From Dyadobacter bucti (GTDB lineage: Bacteria > Bacteroidota > Bacteroidia > Cytophagales > Spirosomataceae), in contig NZ_SWFP01000002.1 in NCBI RefSeq assembly GCF_005869225.1, positions 868,001 through 932,000 on the forward strand: a DNA stretch of 64,000 bases, written 5' to 3'. Both the position numbers and the translations under genes were made by a program. The notes under the pieces were generated by a model. That model was given only the letters and a program-made list of their open reading frames with translations. It did no database searches and was not told the DNA's origin. Each line of letters begins with the position of its first letter. Position 1 is the first letter of the stretch. Of the stretch, positions 36,345 to 45,282 are shown piece by piece.

Positions 36345-36615
36345 TATTTTTTTAGACAAAGATAAAAACCTGCATTGTCCAAATCAACCCGTTAGAATGT
36401 ATGATTTCCACCTCAAACCGGAGGGCTGTTTGAAATACCATCAACGCAAGCTGAATTTATTTCCAGATCGTGAAACAAACACCGGGTGCAGTATTGATAT
36501 ATATGGTTCCAGGCACAGGTAACTTCACGAAAATAACCAACCCGGCAATTTTTTGCTTTGTCGTTCTGTTTATTATATATTGATGACTTAAAGAAACGAT
36601 TTATTTTTTAATGAC

Positions 36616-36831
36616 ATGGAGATGAACAACTTGCTGCTATATTCGAAACTTGAGACATTGCCTGAGCATATGAAAGCTGAGGTAGTGGACTTTGTAGATT
36701 TGTTGATCAAAAAGACTGTCGGCAATGAAAAGGATGACAAGCCCAAACCAAAATTTGGAAGCGGGAAAGGCACGTTCAAAATGGCTCCCGACTTTGATGC
36801 CCCTCTTGAAGATTTCAAAGAGTATATGTAA
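36616..36831 (+). CDS. DUF2281/VapB-like antitoxin
   Basis: Protein of 71 residues. The helical N terminus 'LLLYSKLETLPEHMKAEVVD' with 'FVDLLIKK' is the DUF2281 pattern, which in Bacteroidota and cyanobacteria marks antitoxins paired with PIN toxins. The C-terminal half ('KPKPKFGSGKGTFKMAPDFD' and 'APLEDFKEYM') is the flexible toxin-wrapping tail. The stop codon overlaps the next start by one base (TAATG), so translation is coupled. It should neutralise the downstream RNase and autoregulate the pair. The DNA-binding fold is not evident. Confidence 0.88.
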   Translation: MEMNNLLLYSKLETLPEHMKAEVVDFVDLLIKKTVGNEKDDKPKPKFGSGKGTFKMAPDFDAPLEDFKEYM

Positions 36832-37220
36832 TGAAGATAAACCATTTACTTGATACGCACACATTAATCTGGTTTATCGAAGGCGATGAAAACTTATCCG
36901 ATATTGCCCGAAAATCAATCGAAAGAAGGAAGATCACAAACTATGTCAGTATTGCCAGCCTCTGGGAAATAGCTATTAAAATAAATATCGGGAGATTGGA
37001 AATAAAAGTTCCATTTCATCAGATCCGCGAAAAAATCTTCGAAAACGGATTTCAGATACTTCCCATCTCCTTTGAAGATACCCTGATCATTTCTTCACTT
37101 CCTCTTTTTCACCGCGATCCGTTTGACAGGATTATCATAGCACAGGCAATGGCAAACAACCTGACAATAATATCCAGAGATGAACATTTAAGAGCATATG
37201 ATATCAAACAGGTATGGTAG
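36831..37220 (+). CDS. vapC: VapC-type PIN-domain ribonuclease toxin
   Basis: Protein of 129 residues with the PIN fold: first acidic residue in 'HLLDTHTLIWFIEGDE' (Asp8), Glu in 'ASLWEIAIKINIGRL', and the C-terminal acid cluster 'HRDPFDRIIIAQAMANN' plus 'ISRDEHLRAYD'. All expected metal-binding acids are present, so it is probably active. VapC toxins cut tRNA or rRNA; the target of this one is unknown. It forms a two-gene unit with the DUF2281 antitoxin. Confidence 0.93.
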   Translation: MKINHLLDTHTLIWFIEGDENLSDIARKSIERRKITNYVSIASLWEIAIKINIGRLEIKVPFHQIREKIFENGFQILPISFEDTLIISSLPLFHRDPFDRIIIAQAMANNLTIISRDEHLRAYDIKQVW

Positions 37221-37249
37221 GTGATTGAAATAGCCGCCCAACCTGTCCG

Positions 37250-38488
37250 TCAAAAAACAATCCGCTTGGTAGAATCGATCCTCAGCCAGAGCGTTGCCCC
37301 GAAGATGAGCAGTATCGCTAAAAGGATCACAGGCGCATGATAGTTGTTGCCAAATGCAGTGACCAGATAACCAAACCCGACGGTATTAATGGTGCTGCCC
37401 ATCAGACCGGCCGTATTCATTGCACCGGTAATAGCCCCGGAGTTTTTGCCGCCAATATCCATCGCCGTTGACCAGCAGGCCGGAATTGTAAAATCCATCA
37501 GCCCCAGCCCTGCAGACAGCAGAATCGTAGCAAAAGCATTGTCGGCAACAAAAACGGAAATCAGCATAAATATGCCGGAAAGCCCGAGGCCTGTCAGCGC
37601 AACCAGCGCGCGGCCCCATCTCGGACCAATCTTCCTGACCAGAAAATCACAGACGTAACCACCCGACAGGCAGCCTATTGCTCCCAAAACAAATGAGAAT
37701 GAGGTTATAAAAGACATATCCTGATCGTTCAGCCCTCGCCCTTTCTGCAGGTACGTCGGCAGCCAGCCCTGGAAGAAAAATGCACCGGACGCATAGCAGA
37801 AATACATTGCCATGAGCAGGAGTAAATTGGTATCCCTGAAAATCCTCCACGAAAACTTCTGATGACCTTCGGGCAGGTTTCTGCGCATCAGAATATCGGT
37901 AAGCTCACTCTGGGAAATGCCTTTCATTTCGGAAGGCTCCTCCCGAAACCAGTATTTCCAGAATATCACCCAGATGATACCCAGCGCGCCCAAAAACAGA
38001 AAAGTGGCCCGCCAGCCAAAATGCGTCTGGATCGGGATCACGAGAAAAGGCGTCAATGCGCCTCCTACCCTGCTGGCCGACCATATCCAGGCCTGCCCGC
38101 GCGCGCGTTCGATGGCAGGAAACCATTTGGCCAGTACAATTGAAGAATTGGGATATGCCCCTGCCTCGCCCATACCGAACAAAAAACGGGTAATGAGCAG
38201 CATACCGAAACCGGTTGCGAAACCGGTCAAGACGGTGAAAGCGGACCACCAGAGTACGACACGGATCAGCACTTTTTTTGCGCCAAGCCGGTCGCCCATC
38301 AGCCCGGTCGGGATTTCGAAGCCGCCATAAGCGAGGGCGAATATGCCGAGTATCCACCCAAGCTGCTCCTTGCTCAAACCCAAGTCTGTCATGATCCTGG
38401 GACTGGCAACACTGATGGCAACACGGTCGAGAAAAGTAATTACGGAAAGAAGAGAAAGCGCAAAAAGTACCTGGTAACGTTTTTTCAT
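37250..38488 (-). CDS. MFS transporter, anion:cation symporter (ACS) type
   Basis: Protein of 412 residues with about 12 membrane helices. The ACS-like opening 'LLSVITFLDRVAISVASPRI' and the motif after helix 2 'GLMGDRLGAKKVLIRVVLWW' are followed by 'RFLFGMGEAGAYPNSSIVLA', close to hexuronate/glucarate transporters (ExuT/GudP-like). It probably imports a sugar acid or another organic anion through the inner membrane. It is last in the operon with the PEP-hydrolase-like, Tm-1-like and metallophosphatase genes, so the four may handle one substrate (inference). The nearby lyase makes an unsaturated uronate plausible but unproved. Confidence 0.88.
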   Translation of the reverse strand: MKKRYQVLFALSLLSVITFLDRVAISVASPRIMTDLGLSKEQLGWILGIFALAYGGFEIPTGLMGDRLGAKKVLIRVVLWWSAFTVLTGFATGFGMLLITRFLFGMGEAGAYPNSSIVLAKWFPAIERARGQAWIWSASRVGGALTPFLVIPIQTHFGWRATFLFLGALGIIWVIFWKYWFREEPSEMKGISQSELTDILMRRNLPEGHQKFSWRIFRDTNLLLLMAMYFCYASGAFFFQGWLPTYLQKGRGLNDQDMSFITSFSFVLGAIGCLSGGYVCDFLVRKIGPRWGRALVALTGLGLSGIFMLISVFVADNAFATILLSAGLGLMDFTIPACWSTAMDIGGKNSGAITGAMNTAGLMGSTINTVGFGYLVTAFGNNYHAPVILLAILLIFGATLWLRIDSTKRIVF

Positions 38489-38566
38489 GAAAACTGACGG
38501 GAGAAATTAACTTCCAAGGTAAAGGATATTATTATCCCTAATTACTCCTGCGTTTTCTCATGACCG

Positions 38567-39427
38567 TTATCTCAGGGTAAGCGATTTGAAATCCCGTGTC
38601 AGATTGGTTAGCGATTCCTCTACCCCCATACGTTCGAGAGAAGATGCCCCCACAAAACCGTGAACATCCGTTTTTTCCAAAATAATACGGACATCGTCCG
38701 GCGTATTCACCGGACCGCCGTGGGCCAGGAAGAAAATATCCGGGTTCACGGCCTTTCCCGCGTCCATGATTTTTTGTGTTGTTTCAATCGCGTAGTCCAT
38801 GCTCACAGACGCATTCACCACACCGACCGACCCGCCGACGGTGGTACCCACGTGGGCGATGATCGCATCCGCACCCACATCGGCCATCTGACGAGCTTCC
38901 TCGGGCGTGGCCACATATACGATGGAAAACAGATCCATTTTTGAAGCCAGCCGGATCATTTCCACCTCTTTGGCGAAACCCATGCCCGTTTCCTCCAGTA
39001 CCTGTCTGAAATGCCCGTCCACAATAGAATGTGTCGGGAAATTATTTACTCCGGAAAAGCCCATTTCTTTCACTTTCAGCAAATGGTGCCACATTCTGCG
39101 CCGGGGATCGGATCCATGCACCCCGCAGATCACCGGGATTTCTTCTACCACCGGCAGCACTTCAAACTCTCCGATCTCCATCGCTACCGCATTGGCGTCA
39201 CCGTAAGCCATCAACCCGGCCGTGGACCCGTGGCCCGACATCCTGAACCTGCCTGAGTTATAAATGATGATCAGGTCTGCCCCGCCTTTTTCTATGAATT
39301 TGGCGCTGATACCAGTGCCGGCACCGGCCGCAATGATGGCTTTTTTCTGATCCACTGTTGTACGGAGCCGCGCGCGTACTTCTTCTTTGGTGTAAGGATT
39401 ACCCTTACCGGTCCACGGATTTGGCAT
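38567..39427 (-). CDS. Phosphoenolpyruvate hydrolase-family TIM-barrel protein
   Basis: Protein of 286 residues matching the PEP_hydrolase (formerly TIM-br_sig_trns) family: 'IIAAGAGTGISAKFIEKGGA', 'IIYNSGRFRMSGHGSTAGL', 'PVICGVHGSDPRRRMWHHL', 'GADAIIAHVGTTVGGSVG' and 'FFLAHGGPVNTPDDV'. The barrel resembles isocitrate-lyase/PEP-mutase-type enzymes. In fungi and bacteria the family occurs fused to, or next to, a Tm-1-like (UPF0261) protein, exactly the upstream neighbour here (114 bp). The chemical reaction is not established; a C-C or phosphonate-type step on a small organic acid is a guess. Confidence 0.88.
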   Translation of the reverse strand: MPNPWTGKGNPYTKEEVRARLRTTVDQKKAIIAAGAGTGISAKFIEKGGADLIIIYNSGRFRMSGHGSTAGLMAYGDANAVAMEIGEFEVLPVVEEIPVICGVHGSDPRRRMWHHLLKVKEMGFSGVNNFPTHSIVDGHFRQVLEETGMGFAKEVEMIRLASKMDLFSIVYVATPEEARQMADVGADAIIAHVGTTVGGSVGVVNASVSMDYAIETTQKIMDAGKAVNPDIFFLAHGGPVNTPDDVRIILEKTDVHGFVGASSLERMGVEESLTNLTRDFKSLTLR

Positions 39428-39541
39428 AGTTTTGAAAATTTGTAAATACTAAAAATTGCCGCCCGAAATCGATGTGATCCGGTTTGCAAGAAAACTTCAA
39501 AGTTAATGACGTATTGATTATCCTCTAATTTTATAAAGGAA

Positions 39542-40771
39542 TTATGGGTTTTGGCGCAGCATCGCCAGCAGGTTCCCGACCAGCAGTTCTGCAAACGCAG
39601 GATCATTGATATGCAGGTCGCAATCGATGACCTTTATGTTTTCGCCCGCATATTTTTTGATAGAATCAAATAAAGCCAGGTCGCTTTCCTGATCATAAAA
39701 TATATCTCCCGCTTTGTCAATCTGGGAAATGCCCTGATTGGGCAACATGACCGTCACCGGCGATTGGGCATGAGTCAATTTTTGCATGAGCTCTTCGCCC
39801 AATACTTCATTTTCCTCTACATTGGTCCGCATCAAAGTAACATCAGGAGCCCAGCTGTATAATTTTCTGTCCTTATACCGCACAGGAACAGTATCCAGAT
39901 GCCCGAAATTGACCATATCCAGACAGCCCGGCACCACGATCTGCGGAATGCCTTTTTCGGTTGCAGCCGTCACGCGGGCCGGGCCGGCGCTGCAAATTCC
40001 CTCGCAGAGGTTATCAGCCAGTTCGGTAGTTGTAATATCGAGTACCGCTTCAAAGCAGCCCTCTAAGATCAGCGCTTCCATCGCTTTTCCGCCCACACCA
40101 TTGGCATGAAACGCCAGTACCTCATAGCCCTGCTTTTTAAGCAGTTCCGTGCATCGGTCGACGCAGGGCGTGGTGTTACCGAACATACTGATCGCGATAT
40201 TTCCCCGGGGTGAAAGCCCCGAAAGTTCTGCCGCGCCAGCCATGGCACAGATAGCGACAGCTGCCTGTTTTACAAGCACTTTCAAAATGCTGTTCAGCCC
40301 CGCTACATCCACCACAGACGGCATCAAAGTAATATCCTTGTGTCCGATTTGCCTCGTAAGGTCTTTGGTAGCCAGCGTGGAAAGACAGAGTTTGGGAATC
40401 CCGAACGGAATTTCCTGCATGGCTGAAAGGGTAATGTAAGTACCGCCCCCGCCGCCCATCCCGATCGCGCCTTTGATACGCCCGCTTTCGACCAGCTTGC
40501 GGGCGATCCCGGCTGCGCCCGCTCCCATCACATCCATCGCGTATCCGCGGTCCTTTTTGTCCCGCAGCTCCGCTATCGAATGCCCTGCTTCCCGTGCAAC
40601 CTCGCCCGATTCGAAATCCACCGGAAAATCGGCTGTGGTGCCCAGCACACCGGTATTGATGGTAATAACCTGCTCACCCTGCGCCAGAATACATTGCCTC
40701 AGATAAGCAAAAGCTTCATTTTTTGTATCAAAACAACCTAGTATCAATATAGCTTTTCCGTCGGAAACCAT
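39542..40771 (-). CDS. Tm-1-like ATP-binding/UPF0261 family protein
   Basis: Protein of 409 residues with the UPF0261 signature: 'AILILGCFDTKNEAFAYLRQ', 'GAIGMGGGGGTYITLSAMQE', 'ALILEGCFEAVLDITTTELA' and 'VVPGCLDMVNFGHLDTVPV'. The N-terminal Rossmann-like half is the ATP-binding Tm-1 fold. The plant homologue Tm-1 inhibits tobamovirus replication, and the bacterial role is unknown. The constant pairing with PEP-hydrolase-family genes (present here) suggests a two-step catabolic or activation route. It is 11 bp from the metallophosphatase gene upstream, so co-transcribed. Confidence 0.9.
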   Translation of the reverse strand: MVSDGKAILILGCFDTKNEAFAYLRQCILAQGEQVITINTGVLGTTADFPVDFESGEVAREAGHSIAELRDKKDRGYAMDVMGAGAAGIARKLVESGRIKGAIGMGGGGGTYITLSAMQEIPFGIPKLCLSTLATKDLTRQIGHKDITLMPSVVDVAGLNSILKVLVKQAAVAICAMAGAAELSGLSPRGNIAISMFGNTTPCVDRCTELLKKQGYEVLAFHANGVGGKAMEALILEGCFEAVLDITTTELADNLCEGICSAGPARVTAATEKGIPQIVVPGCLDMVNFGHLDTVPVRYKDRKLYSWAPDVTLMRTNVEENEVLGEELMQKLTHAQSPVTVMLPNQGISQIDKAGDIFYDQESDLALFDSIKKYAGENIKVIDCDLHINDPAFAELLVGNLLAMLRQNP

Positions 40772-40782
40772 AGGATATTCAT

Positions 40783-41763
40783 TCAGGATTCAGGTAAAAA
40801 TTCAATATCCATAAAAGCGCCGGTTGCGTTTGCATCCGTCACAAACAAAGGGATACCATTGATCACATCCAGCGATTGTTTATGCGTATGTCCTGAAAAC
40901 ACACCCAAGACATTCGCCGCCGAAAATACTTCGTTGTGAAAAGTCATGGTAGTTTCGGTATGACCTGCTTTCGGCCATCGGGGCCTGCGTTCAAGTTCGA
41001 AGTTCCGGTCAGCTTCCCATCCCCACTGCGGGTGACCGCATCCAAATCCAACAGACCGGCCCGGCGCATAAAGCGGTATATGGACGAAAAGTACCAGCGG
41101 TTTGCCGGTTTTCACCTGCTCCCTGAAAAAAGTGAGCTGCTCGGGCAAAATTTCGTAAATGGAGTTATCCAACGTCACAAATCTGATCCCGCTGATCTCC
41201 TTCACCGTCATGAGCGGATGCCCGCCCTGGTACAAAGGTTTCAGTCGCTGGTCCGCCCACTGGCTGCGGAGATTGACCAGACTTCCCTCCATACCTTCAT
41301 AATGCCAGTCGTGATTTCCTGCTGCATATTGATAAGGTACCCCTGCTTCGGAAAGCTTTTGGGTAACCCAGTCGATTGCAGCTTCAGACGGAAAACTGAA
41401 CAGATCGCCCGGCAATGCCAGCAAATCCACCTTGGAATCCTGGGCCAGACGCGTCATTTTTTCAAAAGACTCGTTTGGGTTGGTCGGCTGGCCGGTCTGG
41501 AAATGTTTGGTCTGGTTATAAGCTTTCGCCATCCGTCCGCTGTACTGCGTAAATGGCACGCCGCGCTGATCGTCCATCCACAAATGCGTATCCGAAACCA
41601 GCAGCACTTTTACAGGTTTGGTAAAATCAGGCGAATAAATTTTGACCCTGTTCTGATCGAGTGAAAATCTGCTGCGCTGAATTCCTCCGGGAACAGTCCC
41701 GTTTTCTGCACCCAATGCTACTGTGCCGGTTACAGTTGTCTGAATAAAATCCCTTCTGTTCAT
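40783..41763 (-). CDS. Tat-exported calcineurin-like metallophosphatase
   Basis: Protein of 326 residues. The N terminus 'MNRRDFIQTTVTGTVALG' is a twin-arginine signal. All metal sites of the calcineurin-like superfamily are visible: 'LLVSDTHLW' (D, H), 'LALPGDLFSF' (D), 'AAGNHDWHY' (N, H), 'LFVHIPLY' (H) and 'GVFSGHTHKQS' (H, H). It is probably a periplasmic phosphomonoesterase or phosphodiesterase. Substrate unknown. It heads the four-gene operon with Tm-1-like, PEP-hydrolase-like and MFS genes, behind a TAnnTTTG box. Confidence 0.9.
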   Translation of the reverse strand: MNRRDFIQTTVTGTVALGAENGTVPGGIQRSRFSLDQNRVKIYSPDFTKPVKVLLVSDTHLWMDDQRGVPFTQYSGRMAKAYNQTKHFQTGQPTNPNESFEKMTRLAQDSKVDLLALPGDLFSFPSEAAIDWVTQKLSEAGVPYQYAAGNHDWHYEGMEGSLVNLRSQWADQRLKPLYQGGHPLMTVKEISGIRFVTLDNSIYEILPEQLTFFREQVKTGKPLVLFVHIPLYAPGRSVGFGCGHPQWGWEADRNFELERRPRWPKAGHTETTMTFHNEVFSAANVLGVFSGHTHKQSLDVINGIPLFVTDANATGAFMDIEFLPES

Positions 41764-41785
41764 TTGTTTTTCGATATGGAAATGT

Positions 41786-41793
41786 CAAACATA
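41786..41793 (-). promoter_or_regulatory. -7 promoter box for the metallophosphatase operon
   Basis: TATGTTTG on the minus strand fits TAnnTTTG and lies 22 bp from the start codon. No good TTG -33 element is at the expected spacing. It marks this four-gene operon as separate from the cobalamin operon ending at 41851. Confidence 0.45.
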
Positions 41794-41850
41794 CCTTAAA
41801 AAACACTTTTTGATATGAATATACCATTAAGCTTTAAAAAGGATACCCGG

Positions 41851-42372
41851 CTATAAACTGATCCTGTTAACATCCCCATATTTTACCTCGATCCTGAAAA
41901 AATCTTCCAGAGGTGATTTTCGATACAAAGTCAGCAACATCCTGATCACACCCGCGTGGGTTACAACCGCGATTTTTTGATGATCTTTTTGTCTCAGATC
42001 TTCCCAGAATTCCGCAACCCGCTTTTTCAGGTCCAGCATACTTTCACCTCCCGGCACACAGACATTCACAAAATCATCCATCCATATCTGCAATGCACCC
42101 TGATCGACCGTATCCCAGGTTTTGCCCTCCCAGTCACCGAAATGCAGTTCGGTAAGCCGTGAATCTGTGATAAATTTATCGTCAATTTCTTTCGCTAAAA
42201 TGGTACAACGCGTCGCCGGGCTTGAATAAACAACATCGAAATTTTCGGGCAGTTTTGTTTTAATCAGTTCCAATTCTTCATTAAATTCCGACGTTAACGG
42301 CACGTCCAGCCGACCGTAAATAAGGCCCGGCGTGAGTTCCGGCGTGGTATGGCGGATCAGATAAATTTCCAT
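41851..42372 (-). CDS. cobC: CobC-like histidine phosphatase (alpha-ribazole-5'-phosphate phosphatase)
   Basis: ATG 42372 (MEIYLIRHTTPELTPG) gives 173 residues; an upstream in-frame extension lies wholly inside cobS and is rejected. It has the histidine phosphatase phosphoacceptor 'LIRHTTPELTPGLIYGRLDV', in which the 'YG..D.pL' continuation is typical of CobC rather than glycolytic mutases, and the second catalytic 'VVTHAGVIRMLL'. It probably removes the phosphate from alpha-ribazole phosphate or from adenosylcobalamin phosphate at the end of the nucleotide-loop pathway. It overlaps cobS by 16 bp and is the last gene of the cobalamin operon. Confidence 0.9.
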   Translation of the reverse strand: MEIYLIRHTTPELTPGLIYGRLDVPLTSEFNEELELIKTKLPENFDVVYSSPATRCTILAKEIDDKFITDSRLTELHFGDWEGKTWDTVDQGALQIWMDDFVNVCVPGGESMLDLKKRVAEFWEDLRQKDHQKIAVVTHAGVIRMLLTLYRKSPLEDFFRIEVKYGDVNRISL

Positions 42373-43148
42373 AATACCACCAGAAAAAAGTAAAACCCGA
42401 TTTCGCAAACCTGCTGGATCGCGCCCAGGCAGTCGCCGGTATACCCGCCTATCCATTTGGTAAAATACCGGTTCATCAGCCAGGTAATCAGCAAAAGAAA
42501 ACCTGTCGACAGTAGCAGTAAGGGTGTTTTAAGGATTGTTGTAAATAAAATAAGCGGGATGATCGCAAAAATCGCTGCGATCGCCAAAGTTCCGGCGGTC
42601 ACGTTTTGCGCCACCGGTTTTGACTTGCTGTCGTCCGTATCCCGCGCATAAGGCTGGCTGTAAATCACGATCGGGGGCATGAACCGGCTGAGTGCGTGGG
42701 CACAGATCATGAATAAAACAATTTGAATTGGCGCATGTTCAGCGAAAACCACAAGCGCTTGTAACAAATAGAATTTCAAAGTCAGCATGCAGACCAGACC
42801 GACCACTCCGTAGGTCCCGATCCGGCTGTCTTTCATGATCAGCAGGATTTTTTCTCTCGTCCAGCCGCCGCCAAAACCATCGCAGGCATCCGCGAAACCA
42901 TCTTCATGCAAAGCCCCGGTAGTTAATATCGAAGCGATCACTGAACATATTATTGCGATTGAATCACTCGCCAGATAGGAAACTGCCAAATACACCGCCG
43001 CAGAAACGAGGCCGACCAGCCAGCCTATCAGCGGTAAAAACCGGGTAGCGGAACTTAGGTTTTCAGGCTTGAAAGCGACCGACTTAGGAATAGGAATGCG
43101 GGTATAAAACTGCAGGGCGGCAAAGAAGAGATCAAGCTGGTTTTTCAT
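42357..43148 (-). CDS. cobS: Adenosylcobinamide-GDP ribazoletransferase (cobalamin synthase)
   Basis: Protein of 263 residues, several membrane helices. The signature 'GALHEDGFADACDGFGGGWT' with 'REKILLIMKDSRIGTYGVVG' is diagnostic of CobS/CobV. 'FYTRIPIPK' at the N terminus and 'RFLPLIGWLVGL' are also typical. It joins adenosylcobinamide-GDP to alpha-ribazole (phosphate) at the inner membrane, giving cobalamin (phosphate). The start overlaps the cobT stop as ATGA, so translation is coupled. Confidence 0.97.
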   Translation of the reverse strand: MKNQLDLFFAALQFYTRIPIPKSVAFKPENLSSATRFLPLIGWLVGLVSAAVYLAVSYLASDSIAIICSVIASILTTGALHEDGFADACDGFGGGWTREKILLIMKDSRIGTYGVVGLVCMLTLKFYLLQALVVFAEHAPIQIVLFMICAHALSRFMPPIVIYSQPYARDTDDSKSKPVAQNVTAGTLAIAAIFAIIPLILFTTILKTPLLLLSTGFLLLITWLMNRYFTKWIGGYTGDCLGAIQQVCEIGFYFFLVVLWKFI

Positions 43149-44164
43149 ACTGACTTACTGCTTACACCGGCACTTTCGAAACTGGCCATTTCATTCAAAA
43201 ACGCTGCGGCACTTTGTAAAATTGGATACGCGACCGCACAGCCCGTCCCCTCGCCCAGCCGCATACCAAGGCTCAAAACAGGTTCGGCATTCAGTTTTTC
43301 GAGTAAAAGCCGGTGTCCTTTTTCATCCGACTGATGGCAAAAAACAGCATTGTTTTTCAACTCCGGCTTCATCTGAAATGCACACAAATATGCTACCGAG
43401 GCGATAAAACCATCCACCAGCAAAAGCATATCCTGCGCCCCTGCTTCCATCATGGCACCGCACATCATTGCGATCTCAAACCCGCCGAATGTTCGTAAAA
43501 CTCCTTTGGGTGTGTTATTTACATTTTCATGAAAATCAATGGCCGCTTGCAGTAACGCAGTTTTTTTGTCGAGCTGCGCATCATCCAGGCCGGTACCTTT
43601 TCCGACACATGCTTCAATAGGCAAACCGAGCAATTTGCTCATGATTACCGCCGCAGCCGACGTGTTGCCAATTCCCATTTCGCCGAAACCAATCACATTG
43701 CAGCCCGATTTCCGCACCTGCCTTACCAATTCCGCTCCCTTTTCGAGACATTGCTCAAATTCTGCCTGCGTCATGGCGGGACTTTCCAGAAAGTTTTTTG
43801 TACCAAAACCTACTTTTGCGTTGACCAGTTTTTCATGGTTTACAAATTCAAAATCCACGCCTGCGTCTACAACCTTCAATGCAATTCCATGCTGTTTGGT
43901 AAAGACATTGATCGCCGCACCTCCATGCAGAAAATTCAACACCATTTGAGCCGTAACTTCTGACGGATAAGCACTTACACCTTGCGCAGCAATACCGTGG
44001 CTGCCTGCAAAAACAATAATATGCGGTGCAACCAGTTCCGGCGTCAGCGTTTTCTGAACCGAGGCAATCTGGAAAGCCAGTTTTTCCAGCATGCCCAGCG
44101 CGCCCAGAGGCTTGGTCTTCGTGTCTATTTTCTCCTGAATCAGGTTTTTGAAATCTTTTTGCAT
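43145..44164 (-). CDS. cobT: Nicotinate-nucleotide:dimethylbenzimidazole phosphoribosyltransferase
   Basis: Protein of 339 residues (normal about 350). Signatures are 'KTKPLGALGMLEKLAFQIA', 'VFAGSHGIAAQGVSAYPSEV', 'GFGEMGIGNTSAAAVIM' and 'LGMRLGEGTGCAVAYPIL', the last holding the catalytic Glu. It transfers ribose phosphate from nicotinate mononucleotide to dimethylbenzimidazole (or another base) to make alpha-ribazole phosphate in the cytoplasm. It starts 27 bp after cobU. Confidence 0.97.
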   Translation of the reverse strand: MQKDFKNLIQEKIDTKTKPLGALGMLEKLAFQIASVQKTLTPELVAPHIIVFAGSHGIAAQGVSAYPSEVTAQMVLNFLHGGAAINVFTKQHGIALKVVDAGVDFEFVNHEKLVNAKVGFGTKNFLESPAMTQAEFEQCLEKGAELVRQVRKSGCNVIGFGEMGIGNTSAAAVIMSKLLGLPIEACVGKGTGLDDAQLDKKTALLQAAIDFHENVNNTPKGVLRTFGGFEIAMMCGAMMEAGAQDMLLLVDGFIASVAYLCAFQMKPELKNNAVFCHQSDEKGHRLLLEKLNAEPVLSLGMRLGEGTGCAVAYPILQSAAAFLNEMASFESAGVSSKSV

Positions 44165-44191
44165 ACTATATTTTTGCTTGTGACCTGATCA

Positions 44192-44695
44192 TTATTTTAA
44201 AGACATCGGCAGTCCGGAAACCATAAATATGGCCTTCTCCGCTTTGGAAGCCACATATTGATTAGCCCAGCCCTGCAGGTCCGTGAATTTCCGTCCGAGT
44301 TCGGTTTCCGCGTGCACACCCATTCCTATTTCATTTGAAATGATAATAAAAGTACCCGCCAGGCCATCAATTGCATCGATTTCGGCTTTGAAGGCATCCA
44401 GCGTTTTCTCCGTATCCTCCTCAAAACGCACAAAAAGGTTGGTGAGCCAGAGGGTGACACAATCAATGACAGCGATGCGGTTTTCCAACGGCAGCAAATG
44501 AATGTTGTGCTCCTTTTCCAGCACCGACCATTCCGGCCCGCGGTCCGCTTTGTGAAGCTCCACGCGTTTTGCAAAATTTTCATCCCAAATCCTGGCCGTA
44601 GCCACATAAACCGGGTTTTCGCTCAATTGCAATGCCATTTGCTGGGCATACCTGCTCTTGCCGCTCCGTGCACCGCCGCTTATATATATGATCAT
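44192..44695 (-). CDS. cobU: Bifunctional adenosylcobinamide kinase/guanylyltransferase
   Basis: Protein of 167 residues. Walker A is 'SGGARSGKSRYAQQMA' near the N terminus; 'VYVATARIWDENFAKRVELH' and 'HKADRGPEW' hold the His that carries GMP in CobU/CobP. 'VIDCVTLWLTNLF' is the Walker B region. It phosphorylates adenosylcobinamide and then forms adenosylcobinamide-GDP, the partner substrate of CobS. It directly abuts the adenosyltransferase stop. Confidence 0.96.
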   Translation of the reverse strand: MIIYISGGARSGKSRYAQQMALQLSENPVYVATARIWDENFAKRVELHKADRGPEWSVLEKEHNIHLLPLENRIAVIDCVTLWLTNLFVRFEEDTEKTLDAFKAEIDAIDGLAGTFIIISNEIGMGVHAETELGRKFTDLQGWANQYVASKAEKAIFMVSGLPMSLK

Positions 44696-45274
44696 TTATT
44701 CAGCCGTTTTGAAACGTTTATACAAAAACAGCTGCCATTTTTCCTCAGCCACGCCCGCCTTGTCCATCTCTGCCCGCGCGAGGGTGAAAAACAGATCCGA
44801 AAGGCGGTTGATATAGGCCGGAATTGCCTCGTGCACTTCATCCGTTTTGATGAGCGACACCAATCGCCTTTCTCCGCGACGCATTTGTGTCCGGGCCACG
44901 TGGCAAAGGGCAGAAACTTCGTTGCCGCCCGGCAGTAAAAAATAGTCCGACGGAGACGTCATAGCTCCTTCCAGCGCATCGATCCATATTTCACAAAACT
45001 CCGCCCCGTCCACCGGCATCGGGTTTTTGTTTTCTTTTTTGGCATCCGACGGTCTGGCCAGATGCGACATCATATCCATCAGATCCTTTTGGATTTTGTG
45101 CAGATTCGGCTGCCATTCATGGTCGGCACCGAGCTTCACGCGCAGTAAACCAATGGTAGAATTCGCTTCGTCCAGCGTCCCGATACACTCGATCCGCACA
45201 TCATCTTTGGAAACCCGGCTCCCGCCGAATAATCCCGTTGTTCCTTTGTCTCCTTTTTTGGTGTAGATCTTCAT
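44696..45274 (-). CDS. Cob(I)yrinic acid a,c-diamide adenosyltransferase, PduO type
   Basis: Protein of 192 residues. 'MKIYTKKGDKGTTGLFGGSR' and 'RIECIGTLDEANSTIGLLRV' form the N-terminal ATP-binding motif of PduO-type enzymes, and 'HVARTQMRRGERRLVSL' with 'YINRLSDLFFTLAR' provide the helix bundle residues (Arg, Asn). It transfers the 5'-deoxyadenosyl group of ATP to cob(I)alamin or the a,c-diamide. It is the first gene after a 187-bp gap with an inverted repeat, so it may have its own 5' processing. Confidence 0.96.
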   Translation of the reverse strand: MKIYTKKGDKGTTGLFGGSRVSKDDVRIECIGTLDEANSTIGLLRVKLGADHEWQPNLHKIQKDLMDMMSHLARPSDAKKENKNPMPVDGAEFCEIWIDALEGAMTSPSDYFLLPGGNEVSALCHVARTQMRRGERRLVSLIKTDEVHEAIPAYINRLSDLFFTLARAEMDKAGVAEEKWQLFLYKRFKTAE

Positions 45275-45282
45275 TTTTTTAC

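Noticed and set aside
36588..36864. Minus-strand frames over the toxin-antitoxin genes
   Set aside because: The plus-strand pair has coupled starts and family motifs; the minus frames have neither.
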